In this document: one piece after another, positions 1 through 8,386 of the stretch | Position numbering within the stretch: position 1 is the stretch's first letter | Layout of the letters: each line of letters starts with the position of its first letter | NCBI GenBank assembly: GCA_011772645.1 | Contig: WVZE01000020.1 | Span: forward strand, 1-35,980 | Source of the DNA: Candidatus Aenigmatarchaeota archaeon | Lineage (GTDB): Archaea; Aenigmatarchaeota; Aenigmatarchaeia; QMZP01; QMZT01 | Direction of reading: 5' to 3' | Length of the DNA stretch: 35,980 nucleotides | The notes under the pieces: model-generated | Told to the model about the DNA's origin: nothing | The model's input: the letters and a program-made list of their open reading frames with translations, nothing else | The model's database searches: none | Translations under genes and position numbers: made by a program

Positions 1-725
1 GCTTTCGCTTAGGCTTCCTTGCGTTAGCCTCGCCACAGAGATAAACTCCTTGCCGCGTGTTTCAAAACGGGCGACACCACTCCTGCAAGCAAGAGCAATG
101 CCTACCTATAGTTACATGGTTTTAGGCTCTTTTCATCTCCGGTTAAGGATACTTTTCACTTTTCCGTCACCGTATTCACTTCGAAGGAGGTAGGCCTGCC
201 TACCTCAGACGATCTAGTGCGCTATCGGACTCGAATTATATTTAGGATTGGGAGTTACTGGCTCCCACCTTCCCAATGGATATTCAACCATTGGTACTCT
301 GGAGGCCCGCTATCAACCTTCTTCCGTTCTCCTACGGGGCTATAACCCTTTATCGCGAATCTTTCCAGATCACTTCGGACTGGGAAGTTAGGCTGAGCGC
401 GAGTCCAAACCCCACATCCCCTCTGGCTCTCACCAGAAGGTTCGGTTTGTCCTTTTCCCTTTTCAATCGCCTCTACTAAGGGAATCGCAATTGCTTTCTT
501 TTCCTGCCCCTACTAAGATGTTTCAATTCAGGGCGTCACCGTTCCATATCGGAACGACCGAAGTCAGGAAGTCCCATTAGGAAATCCCGGGTTCAAGGGC
601 TGCTTGCGCCTTACGGGCGTATCAGCATGCTTCGCACGCTGGCAGTACCCCGGGCATATCGCAGCTTGCCACGTCCCTCTTCGGTATCCGAGCCAAACCA
701 TCCACCATGCAACGTAGCAGATCCT
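1..725 (-). rRNA. rrl: 23S rRNA, 5' portion (runs off window start)
   Basis: Reverse complement carries conserved archaeal LSU 5' segments (GCATGGTGGATGG.TTGGCTCGG, CTGAACCCGGGATTTCC..ATGGGACTTCC, GAGCCTAAAACCATGT). The 5' end is approximate. Confidence 0.9.
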
Positions 726-1107
726 TCTAGTCAGGACAACTCGCCTATGTTATCATTAAGGAACTCTTTTGGTGTTCACCTCGTCACTAAGGACTCGCGT
801 CCTTTCGGATGACCGTCCAAAACAATCATTGTCCCTCTCAAATCAGCCCGTTATAAGATAACGAGCGTCATCAATACATTGTTTATTCTGGTTGAGCATG
901 ATACTGACAGCTTGTTCAGAGAAAAAGATAGACATACTCGCGTACGCCACCCTCCGACTGCATACTCGCCTGCTGTCACCAAGCAAGATACGACTCTGAA
1001 CAGCCTTGGATAGCTGTGCAACATTATATTGTATTTATTTATTTAAATGCTTTTTAACTTGAAGCAGATTTCATCTGCTTCCTTCGTTCTTTATGGACCG
1101 AGTGGGA

Positions 1108-1142
1108 ATTCCTGCTGCCCCCGGGCCAACACCGAAGGCACC
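1108..1142 (-). other. tRNA-Ala T-loop intron (35 nt, about position 59/60)
   Basis: Splits GTGGGTTCGAA from TCCCAC; removal restores a canonical 17-nt T-arm. Confidence 0.75.
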
Positions 1143-1163
1143 TTCGAACCCACGGCCTCTGCC

Positions 1164-1583
1164 TCACTTGGAAACCATATATTTTTCGATATCTTTCCAG
1201 CTCATTCCTAAATTATCCATGCACCAGTGAATAGCCTTGTGGCATTTAAAACAGACTCTAATATACTTGTCTATTTTAATTTCAGTTTTCAAGGCTCTTA
1301 AACCCAAACTGCTAAGTTTTTCATGGCTGCTTCCATCTTTTCTGTGACATATCAGCCTCTTCTCGTATCCACAAAAAAGACACCTATTTCCTATTTCTTT
1401 ATTCACAAACTCTTTTACTTTTTTTCTAGTTATTTTGTTCCATTTCCTTTTAATTTCGAGTTGTCTTTTTCGTCTTTCTTCGGGTGTACGAGTTGGTGTC
1501 GTCCTTGTTGGAAGGCCAGCCTTTTTTCTCTGGTACCAGTCTTTTTGGTACTTTTTTTGAACCCCTTTGTTTTTATATGACAT
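1164..1583 (-). CDS. HNH-family homing endonuclease encoded in the tRNA-Ala intron
   Basis: 139 aa; CLFCG ... ICHRKDGSSH ... VCFKCHKAIHW matches a CxxC/CxxC HNH architecture. Confidence 0.72.
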   Translation of the reverse strand: MSYKNKGVQKKYQKDWYQRKKAGLPTRTTPTRTPEERRKRQLEIKRKWNKITRKKVKEFVNKEIGNRCLFCGYEKRLICHRKDGSSHEKLSSLGLRALKTEIKIDKYIRVCFKCHKAIHWCMDNLGMSWKDIEKYMVSK

Positions 1584-1620
1584 ATTAAATGTATGTTCAG
1601 GGTTCTATTTATTGGTTTCT
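1165..1620 (-). other. tRNA-Ala anticodon-loop intron (about 456 nt, position 37/38) carrying an HNH ORF
   Basis: Separates CTGCCCTTGCA from AGGCAG; the exons pair perfectly as an anticodon arm when joined. Confidence 0.83.
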
Positions 1621-1637
1621 TGCAAGGGCAGCGATCT

Positions 1638-1677
1638 GTAGCGATTGAAGCAGGTTACGCCTGCTTCGTCCGAAATT
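1638..1677 (-). other. tRNA-Ala D-loop intron (40 nt)
   Basis: Interrupts the D-loop after GGT; contains an 8-bp hairpin GAAGCAGG-CGTAA-CCTGCTTC. Boundary ambiguous by about 1 nt. Confidence 0.78.
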
Positions 1678-1774
1678 ACCGCTGATCTATCGGCCCAAAC
1701 GATGTTGGTAGGAGATTGTTCTGAAAATATATAAGGAGGTGATCCAACCGCACGTTCCCGTACGGTTACCTTGT

Positions 1775-2530
1775 TTATCGAGCAGTGAGATGGGAGCGTG
1801 TAATGGCCCTTATCTTATGATAAGGCATATGGGTATATTCCATGATTTCCCATAGGCTCTGACCCTTTGAAGGCGAAAAGAATTTAAAACTTCTATTTTT
1901 GTTGACTTTGAGAAGGATTTCAAGTTTTCTTCTTTTTTCAGAATCTGTGAAATTTACAAGTTTTTTAAAAAGTGAAATATCCTTGACATAGAAGTACCAA
2001 TCTGTTTTGTTATTGATGTTATCCCTTTTGGTCTTGGGTTCAGTGGATTTTATGCCGTATTTCTTCAACAGATTGGACGTCCTGAAGACTATTTCGCGGC
2101 CGTTTTTCTTATCCACCTGTTTAAACTCTATGTATCCCTTTATATCAACAGAGGCCTCTGCGTCAAAAATTCCCTTTATGAAATTTATGTCCGGTTTCTT
2201 TAAGCGCTTTTTAATTTCTTGAGCAAGTTTTTTAGAACCCACTCTAAGTCTTATTTTTTCTTTTCTGTATTTCCAAGGGCTTGTGCTTTTCTTTATTTTT
2301 ATATTTTGTTCAGGAAGGTTGAAAATTCTCGCCCATTTATTTTTCAACTCTTCATTAGTCGTTTCTGAATAGATGTCTACATGGATTCTTTTTTTCTCCA
2401 CTTGTTTTTTCAGGAAAGCAACTGCCTTTCGCAGAATGTCTTCAGATGAATTGTATAACTCGATATGTCTGTCGTCAAGATATCCATCACCTTGGATAAG
2501 GCCAGAGAACCACATGACACACATACTCAT
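1775..2530 (-). CDS. LAGLIDADG homing endonuclease (rRNA intron-encoded)
   Basis: Two motifs: FSGLIQGDGYL and FIKGIFDAEASV. Confidence 0.85.
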   Translation of the reverse strand: MSMCVMWFSGLIQGDGYLDDRHIELYNSSEDILRKAVAFLKKQVEKKRIHVDIYSETTNEELKNKWARIFNLPEQNIKIKKSTSPWKYRKEKIRLRVGSKKLAQEIKKRLKKPDINFIKGIFDAEASVDIKGYIEFKQVDKKNGREIVFRTSNLLKKYGIKSTEPKTKRDNINNKTDWYFYVKDISLFKKLVNFTDSEKRRKLEILLKVNKNRSFKFFSPSKGQSLWEIMEYTHMPYHKIRAITRSHLTAR

Positions 2531-2569
2531 ATCATCCCCTTAAGGGTCAAGTTGCCCATCTCACCACTT
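1775..2569 (-). other. 16S rRNA intron near E. coli position ~1495
   Basis: Interrupts AAGTCGTA|ACAAGG; intron termini pair (GTGAGATGGGC...GCCCATCTCAC). Confidence 0.88.
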
Positions 2570-2576
2570 TACGACT

Positions 2577-2625
2577 TTAGGCCCCCAATAATAATTGGTT
2601 TTTATTATTTAAATTATTATCGGGG
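2577..2625 (-). other. 16S small insertion / candidate mini-intron (about 49 nt, upstream of AGTCGTAACAAGG)
   Basis: GGGCTAA [CCCCGATAATAATT..AATTATTATTGGGGGCCTAA] AGTCGTA; about 13-bp stem; flanking sequence rejoins to a normal archaeal h44 3' strand. Confidence 0.65.
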
Positions 2626-2743
2626 TTAGCCCTCCTTGCAAAGCTGTGGTTCGATCTCCCCCGAAGGGAAAACCTCGCCAAAACTCCACTCGGATGGCTT
2701 GACGGGCAGTGTGTGCAAGGAGCAGGAACGTATTCGCCGCTGG

Positions 2744-2790
2744 AGTTTAGGCCCGAAAATCGCTTTTTACGGCGACTTTCGCACTTGCTA
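2744..2790 (-). other. 16S small insertion / candidate mini-intron (about 47 nt) in the helix 43 loop
   Basis: GCTGGT..[..]..CCAGC; about 10-bp internal stem CGAAAGTCGC/GCGATTTTCG. Confidence 0.5.
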
Positions 2791-2813
2791 ACCAGCGACT
2801 ACTAGGGATTTCG

Positions 2814-2846
<33 letters not shown>

Positions 2847-3231
2847 GACTGAGAATGGGTTTAGGGGTTGGCTTTACCTTTCGGTATCGCATCCCATTGT
2901 CCCATCCATTGTAGGCCGCGTGTAACCCAGGGGATTCAGGGCATACGGACCTGCCGTCGACCACACCTTCCTCGGGCTTATCGCCAGCGGTCCCCCATGA
3001 GTGCACCAACTGAATTGGTTAGCAACATGGGGCATGGGTCTTGTTCGTTACGACACTTAAGTCGACACTTCACAGCACGAACTGACGACGGCCATGCACT
3101 ACTTCTCAGCTTGTCTGGTAAGACCTTCAGCCTGACCTTCATTCTGCTGTCGCCCCTGGTGAGGTTCCCCGCGTTGAGTCGAATTGAACCGCAGCCTCCA
3201 CCCCTTGTGTGCTCCCCCGCCAATTCCCTTA

Positions 3232-3263
<32 letters not shown>

Positions 3264-3366
3264 ACCCACTTAACGGTTTCCCTCCGACACTGGAAACCCA
3301 CGTAAGATTCCCAATGTCTAGTGGGTATTGTTTACGGCTAGGACTACCCGGGTATCTAATCCGGTT

Positions 3367-4216
3367 TAAGCCCGGAAGAAGGAAGCAATTTAGCCAGATT
3401 TTTCAACAAGAAAATTTATTAAGTCCTTTGGTTTTTTGTAAGATTCTAAAACCTTTTCTAATATGAAGTTTTTTTCATACCCGCAAAGTTTTTTTGAATC
3501 CTTTCCTATTTTGCTATATTTAATAAATTTTATCTCTTTCTTGAACTTTGCTATATCTGAAATCCCTGTCAGCCTTATTTGATCTGGGTAGACTTTTGGA
3601 TCAAACCCAAGATTTTTTAGAAGTCTGGTCAAATCATTTCTTAAGTTTTGGTGTGTTACTGCTATGAAAAGCTTTCTTATTAGAAAGGGGTATTTTGTTT
3701 TACTTGAAGTTACTGAAATCCCACCATCGCAAGTCATATAAATTTTAAGGAAATATGTAGCTATTTCTTTGTCCTTAAAAACTAACTTCGGTAAATGTGA
3801 AGATGGGTAATTCTCTCTTTTTTGTTTTTCATGTGTACAAATCTTACATGAACCTCTTTTGCCATGTAGAGCAGGGCACTTTGGGTGTCTCTTACAATTA
3901 CTTGTTCTGTAAGATGGTGAAAATTTTAAAAGTTCTTCTCCGAGTTCTTTTGAATGTACTTTCACCATATATGTTACATCTTTTCTTTTTTGGATAGCTC
4001 CCAATTTTTTGATGCATCCAAATAACGTTTTTCTGAATTCCTTGATTACCGCTAAATCACTGTTTCTAAAATATATTGTCCAACTTTCTTTTCCTCTAGG
4101 GGATATGCCACCATCAGATAATAGAAATGGTGTAAGTTTTATTATATGTCTAATCCCCATAGTACCCCTGTTTTATTATATTATTTACTGGCTTATAAAG
4201 CTTCCCGCTTCCGGTT
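3367..4216 (-). other. 16S rRNA intron near E. coli ~781 (about 850 nt)
   Basis: Interrupts GGGAGCGAACCGG^ATTAGATACCC; AACCGG is repeated at both ends, so the exact junction is ambiguous within 6 nt. Confidence 0.88.
3390..4160 (-). CDS. LAGLIDADG homing endonuclease (rRNA intron-encoded)
   Basis: Two divergent motifs: LTPFLLSDGGIS and ATYFLKIYMTCDGGIS; lies entirely inside the 16S intron. Confidence 0.82.
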   Translation of the reverse strand: MGIRHIIKLTPFLLSDGGISPRGKESWTIYFRNSDLAVIKEFRKTLFGCIKKLGAIQKRKDVTYMVKVHSKELGEELLKFSPSYRTSNCKRHPKCPALHGKRGSCKICTHEKQKRENYPSSHLPKLVFKDKEIATYFLKIYMTCDGGISVTSSKTKYPFLIRKLFIAVTHQNLRNDLTRLLKNLGFDPKVYPDQIRLTGISDIAKFKKEIKFIKYSKIGKDSKKLCGYEKNFILEKVLESYKKPKDLINFLVEKSG

Positions 4217-4300
4217 CGCTCCCCTAGCTTTCGTCCCTCACCGTCGGATCCGTTCTAGTCAAGCGCCTTCGCCACAGGTGGTCCTCCTAGGATTACAGGA

Positions 4301-4363
4301 ATGTAACCTTTGCGTAAGCGTACTTTCCGTAAACGCTTTTGTGCGCTTGCCTGCGCAAAAGGG
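4301..4363 (-). other. 16S small insertion / candidate mini-intron (63 nt) in the 690-loop region
   Basis: GGGGTAAAA [CCCTTTTGCG...CGCAAAGGTTACAT] TCCTGTAATCC; removal restores the conserved sequence. Confidence 0.65.
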
Positions 4364-4548
4364 TTTTACCCCTACCCTAAGAGTACCCTTGACCTCTCCC
4401 GGTCCCAAGTTCTGCAGTATCCCCAGCAAGCCGATCAGTTTACTAATCGATTTCACCAGGGACTTACAAAACAGGCTACGAACGCTTTAAGCCCAATAAT
4501 CGTGGTCACCACTCGGGGCGCGGGTATTACCGCGGCGGCTGGCACCCG

Positions 4549-4594
4549 TTTAGTAGTCAGACGGCTTAATCCAATCTGTCCAAGCCGTCAAACT
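4549..4594 (-). other. 16S small insertion / candidate mini-intron (about 46 nt) just 5' of the 530 loop
   Basis: GGGTAAGA [..GACGGCTT..AAGCCGTC..] CGGGTGCCAGCCGCCGCGG; 8-bp stem; boundaries approximate. Confidence 0.6.
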
Positions 4595-4800
4595 CTTACC
4601 CACCCCTTATTCCTGAAGCTATTTGGACTTCAGAAAAGCTTCCTCCGAAGAGGAAGCACTCCAGATCTCTTCCTCACGCTTGCGCGCATTGGGAAATTTT
4701 CGCGCCTGCTGCGTCCCGTAGGACCTGGATTCTTGTCTCAGAATCCATCTCCGGGTTTCCCCTCTCAGGGCCCGTACGGATTATAGCCTTGCCAGGAGTG

Positions 4801-4861
4801 TAACCCTTTACAAGTTTTCGATAAAGCCTTTGGCAGAAGTGAAAGCTCTCGTAAAAGGCTT
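4801..4861 (-). other. 16S small insertion / candidate mini-intron (about 61 nt) near E. coli ~260
   Basis: TTGCTAGGGTAA [AAGCCTTT..AAAGGCTT..GGGTTA] CACTCCTGGCAA; removal restores the local helix. Confidence 0.6.
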
Positions 4862-5172
4862 TTACCCTAGCAACAAGCTAATCCGCCGCAGTCCCATCCT
4901 TAGTTCAACAATGGATCATTCCAGATTCCATTGCCTATCCGTCGTTAGCCCCAGTTTCCCGGGATTATGACGGGCCTAAGGGCAGGTTAACTACGTGTTA
5001 CTGAGCTTTTCGCTATGGTTTAACCCATAACTTGCATGGCTTAGTCAGATCCGGATAGCAGTAACCTCCGGCAGGATCAACCGGAATTAGAAATTGGCGG
5101 GAAGTCTCCTCAATGCCAATTGGGTTAACCCCGTTGGCACGGTGGAAACTCTCTCCTTATATTATCTTTCTC

Positions 5173-5184
5173 ACAATCTCCTAC
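5173..5184 (-). other. 16S processing-stem 5' strand (pairs with 1708-1719)
   Basis: Leader GTAGGAGATTGT is the perfect reverse complement of ACAATCTCCTAC downstream of the 16S 3' end; flanking AATATAAGGAG/CTCCTTATAT extends it. Confidence 0.7.
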
Positions 5185-5267
5185 TTCAAACTTAATCATA
5201 GTTCGGGAAATTAAGCTCACATCCTGCACCGTTTCGATGTATATCAGCATATATATTTTGTAGATAT

Positions 5268-5282
5268 GGATATTTAAACTTT
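5268..5282 (-). promoter_or_regulatory. Candidate BRE/TATA of the rRNA operon
   Basis: Minus-strand AAAAAGTTTAAATATCC, a plausible archaeal BRE + TATA upstream of the 16S leader. Confidence 0.45.
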
Positions 5283-5336
5283 TTAAGCTTTAGTTTGTAC
5301 TAGAAAAATCTCTTCAAAATAAAGGGAAAGGGGGTT

Positions 5337-5765
5337 TTATGCTGGCGGTGTTGCCGGTGGTGCTGCTGGTTTTTCCGCTGGTGCTGTCGCAGGCGTTGCT
5401 GGTGCCCCTCCCTTGCCGCTGAATATCTTGTGGCCTATTATCGCGAATATTATTATCAGGACGTAGCCCACGTAGATCATGTAGTTGGAATAGTATGCAG
5501 TGAGGTCCATACCCATCGCGAATGCCGCTATTGCCTCTATTATCGCTACCACTATCAGCCAGACAATGCTCACCACAACCATGTCCTTCATGGACGCGCT
5601 GACTTTACCCAGATAAAGCTTGGTGAATATCAGGGTGAAGATTATTATCGTTATCATCGCTGCCGGACTAACGTATGTGGGATCAACCATCCAAACCCCG
5701 TTTGCCACTGCAAGCACTATTATCGCCAGTATTATTCCGAACAAGATCGAAAATTTGAATTCCAT
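5337..5765 (-). CDS. Small multi-pass membrane protein with Ala/Pro-rich tail, function unknown
   Basis: 142 aa, four or so hydrophobic segments, C-terminal APATPATAPAEKPAAPPATPPA. Confidence 0.7.
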   Translation of the reverse strand: MEFKFSILFGIILAIIVLAVANGVWMVDPTYVSPAAMITIIIFTLIFTKLYLGKVSASMKDMVVVSIVWLIVVAIIEAIAAFAMGMDLTAYYSNYMIYVGYVLIIIFAIIGHKIFSGKGGAPATPATAPAEKPAAPPATPPA

Positions 5766-5849
5766 TCAAAAACCTCCTTTATTAACAATTGGTTTTGTTA
5801 TTAAAATATATTTACTAAACTCTACAAATAAATTAGGTATGGTGGAATT

Positions 5850-7301
5850 ATGAAAAAGAAAAAATCCCAGAGGGAGGAGGTGGCGGAACTCAAGGTCTCG
5901 AAATCCAGGGATTTCTCTGAATGGTACAACCAGGTCGTCCAGAAAGCTGGTCTGGCGGATTACGCCCCCATAAGCGGGTGCATGATAATTCGCCCGTACG
6001 GTTTCGCTGTGTGGGAAAAAATTCAGGGATGGCTTGACAGGGAATTGAAAAGGACAGGAGTTGAGAACGCGTATTTCCCCATATTCATACCAGAACGTTT
6101 TCTTAAAAGAGAATCGGAACACTTCGAGGGGTTCGTCCCTGAAGTCGCCTGGATAGAGAAAATGGACGAGAACGAGGAGAGGTATGCGTTACGCCCGACA
6201 TCCGAAACCATAATGTATGACGCGTATTCAAAATGGATCAGGTCGTGGAGAGATCTCCCCCTGAGGATTAACCAGTGGAACAACATCGTGCGCTGGGAGG
6301 TGAAGGCAACGAGATTGTTTTTGAGGACGAGGGAGTTCCTGTGGCAGGAAGGTCATACCGTGCATTCCACGGGAAAGGAATGCGAGGAGGAAGTTCTTTT
6401 GAGAGCGGAGCAATATAAAAAACTGGTGGAGACCCGGCTGGCGATACCGGTTGTCATAGGGAAGAAATCAAAAAGCGAAACGTTCGCAGGAGCGCTTTAC
6501 ACCATCGCTCTAGAGGCCCTGATGCCTGACGGGAAGGGGCTGCAGATGGGGACTTCCCATAACCTGGGACAGCACTTCGCAAAGGTTTTCGGTATTCGCT
6601 TCCTCGACAGGGACGGGGAGAAAAAACATGCCTGGCAGACATCATGGGGGCTGTCAACCAGGACGATCGGAGCGCTCGCCATGGTCCACGGAGATGACAA
6701 GGGCTTGGTCCTCCCTCCGAGAATCGCTCCCATACAGGTTATCATTATCCCGATTTACGACAATAAAACGAAAGGGAAAGTCCTGAAGGAAGGGGGGAAA
6801 GTGAGAAGGAAACTGGAAGGCAAATTCGAAGTTCACCTCGATGACAGGGATTCGTATTCTCCCGGGTGGAAGTTCAATGAATGGGAACTGAAGGGCGTTC
6901 CCGTCCGCCTGGAGATCGGCCCGAAGGATATCCGGAAGAAGCAAGTGGTCCTCGTGAGGAGGGATAACGGGGTGAAGAAGCCCGTGAAAGAAAAGGGTTT
7001 GGTGAAAGAGCTGGAAAAGACTCTTGAAGCCGTACAGGAAAACCTGTTCAGCAAAGCGAGAAGTTTCCTTAATGCGAACACGAAGTATGCGAAAAACTTC
7101 AGGGAACTCGAAAGGCTGATCAAAAACAGGAAGATGGCGAGGGCGTACTGGTGCGGAAGCGAGAAATGCGAGGGGAAGATAAAGGAAAAGACAGGAGCCA
7201 CGATACGCTGCATAAAGGAAGAAAGCGCAAAGAAAGAGGGGAAATGCGCGGACTGCGGAAAACAATCAAAAACGATCGCTTATTTTGCGAAGGCCTATTG
7301 A
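5850..7301 (+). CDS. proS: Prolyl-tRNA synthetase (archaeal/eukaryal type)
   Basis: Class II motifs; DFSEWYNQVVQKAGLADYAPISGCMIIRPYGFAVWE, LRPTSETIMY, WQEGHTVH; C-terminal IAYFAKAY. Confidence 0.95.
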   Translation: MKKKKSQREEVAELKVSKSRDFSEWYNQVVQKAGLADYAPISGCMIIRPYGFAVWEKIQGWLDRELKRTGVENAYFPIFIPERFLKRESEHFEGFVPEVAWIEKMDENEERYALRPTSETIMYDAYSKWIRSWRDLPLRINQWNNIVRWEVKATRLFLRTREFLWQEGHTVHSTGKECEEEVLLRAEQYKKLVETRLAIPVVIGKKSKSETFAGALYTIALEALMPDGKGLQMGTSHNLGQHFAKVFGIRFLDRDGEKKHAWQTSWGLSTRTIGALAMVHGDDKGLVLPPRIAPIQVIIIPIYDNKTKGKVLKEGGKVRRKLEGKFEVHLDDRDSYSPGWKFNEWELKGVPVRLEIGPKDIRKKQVVLVRRDNGVKKPVKEKGLVKELEKTLEAVQENLFSKARSFLNANTKYAKNFRELERLIKNRKMARAYWCGSEKCEGKIKEKTGATIRCIKEESAKKEGKCADCGKQSKTIAYFAKAY

Positions 7302-7336
7302 AAGGGATTTAAAATTTATTCGAAATTTAATAATCG

Positions 7337-8008
7337 ATGAAAAGAAGGGAATTTTTAAAATTATCTACTACAGGAACGGTGTTAAGCACCTTTATTATAC
7401 AACCCGACTTCAGGTACAGGGACGTTCTTAACAGAATATTCACAAAAACCATGGAGAACTATATTGATAAGGTCAAGGGAGAAGGAAGGTATAAAGAGGG
7501 CGAAAAGTTTATTGAATTTAATGTTGATTTGAGCAAAGAAGGGGTTCTTTACAGAGCAGGTGTCACGGATACGGATCAGAATTTGGAATTCAATCATTAC
7601 GTAGATTTTGGGTCTTTGAACAGTGTCCACTTCGTTGAAAACGATGGGTTATTTCACTATGCAGAAATATCATCGTCACCACCTACTCTCACAGATACTG
7701 GCATAAATACCATGGAACTTGGTATGAAATACGACAAGAATCATTTCAAAGAAATGGTCGGGGAACTCATGAAAAAGGAGATAAACGAGCAGGATGCTGT
7801 TTTTTCTATTTTACACAAAGTGAACCGCTACGTAAAGTACGGAAAAAGGTTAGATGGATTTGAAATAGTTATCCCATTAAAATTAGGTAAAGATATACCT
7901 ACAGATTCAGAAAGCAGGATTTTAGCCCTATACAAAACCTTTTCGGAACACTTTGGTGTGGATCCAAGGCTATCGGGCGTGGCCCGCAGTCAGGTTTATA
8001 ATATTTAA
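7337..8008 (+). CDS. Putative exported protein with twin-arginine-like signal, function unknown
   Basis: N-terminus MKRREFLKLSTTGTVLSTF; rest has no family I recognise. Confidence 0.6.
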   Translation: MKRREFLKLSTTGTVLSTFIIQPDFRYRDVLNRIFTKTMENYIDKVKGEGRYKEGEKFIEFNVDLSKEGVLYRAGVTDTDQNLEFNHYVDFGSLNSVHFVENDGLFHYAEISSSPPTLTDTGINTMELGMKYDKNHFKEMVGELMKKEINEQDAVFSILHKVNRYVKYGKRLDGFEIVIPLKLGKDIPTDSESRILALYKTFSEHFGVDPRLSGVARSQVYNI

Positions 8009-8043
8009 GCCAAAAATTAAAAGAATTGAAATAGCAAAGGAAT

Positions 8044-8226
8044 GCGGAGGTAACCAAACGGCTAGGTGGCCGGCTGCAGCATTCGCTGCGAGGCACCGGT
8101 GTTATGAGACCTCATGGTCAGTGAATAGCAGACACCGGCATAAGTGGGTTCGACAGACCCTTTTCCGAGAGCTAGCGCTTCCACAAAAGCGTCTACGGAA
8201 AAGTTTCGAAAGTCCCACCCTCCGCT
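8044..8226 (+). tRNA. tRNA-Cys(GCA) with an anticodon-loop intron (~8080-8133) and a T-loop intron (~8154-8211)
   Basis: GCGGAGG-TA-ACC-AAACGGCTA-GGT-G-GCCGG-CTGCAG^A-CCGGC-ATAA-GTGGG-TTCGA^GT-CCCAC-CCTCCGC-T; all stems pair and the discriminator is U73, as expected for Cys. Confidence 0.82.
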
Positions 8227-8243
8227 TATTCGTATCTCAGGGC
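8225..8243. repeat. 19-bp direct repeat, copy 1
   Basis: CTTATTCGTATCTCAGGGC, identical to 10034-10052. Confidence 0.85.
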
Positions 8244-8298
8244 CTCGATGAGGCTCGGCCTTGCCGCCGGTATTGCAGTGATTCTTGTCCTGAAGCAC
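8226..8298 (-). pseudogene. Remnant of an FtsX/MacB-type permease C-terminus
   Basis: Minus-strand reading frame ends ..TAIPAARPSLIEALRYE*, like the intact permease end ..LPARQAAKLSPIEALRYE*. Confidence 0.5.
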
Positions 8299-8386
8299 TA
8301 CTGAAAAAAGGATTTGTATAAATTACCTACTCAACAATAGTATTTAAACGATATGTTTAAAAACAGACAATCAATTACAAATATAT

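Larger units (their letters stand above)
1094..1696 (-). tRNA. tRNA-Ala(TGC) split into four exons by three introns, in the 16S-23S spacer
   Basis: Exons on the minus strand 1696-1678, 1637-1621, 1164-1143, 1107-1094 join to GGGCCGA-TA-GATC-AGCGGTA-GATC-G-CTGCC-CTTGCAA-GGCAG-AGGCC-GTGGG-TTCGAAT-CCCAC-TCGGTCC-A, a full cloverleaf with anticodon TGC. Confidence 0.88.

Noticed and set aside
276-812. ORFs 276-479 and 627-812
   Set aside because: Lie antisense within 23S rRNA and its 5' flank; spurious.
6654-7265. ORFs 6654-7265, 6833-7213 and other minus ORFs inside proS
   Set aside because: Antisense to a clear prolyl-tRNA synthetase.
7953-8321. ORFs 7953-8321 (+), 7899-8096 (-) and 8062-8298 (-)
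   Set aside because: Cover the split tRNA-Cys; low-complexity translations without family resemblance.
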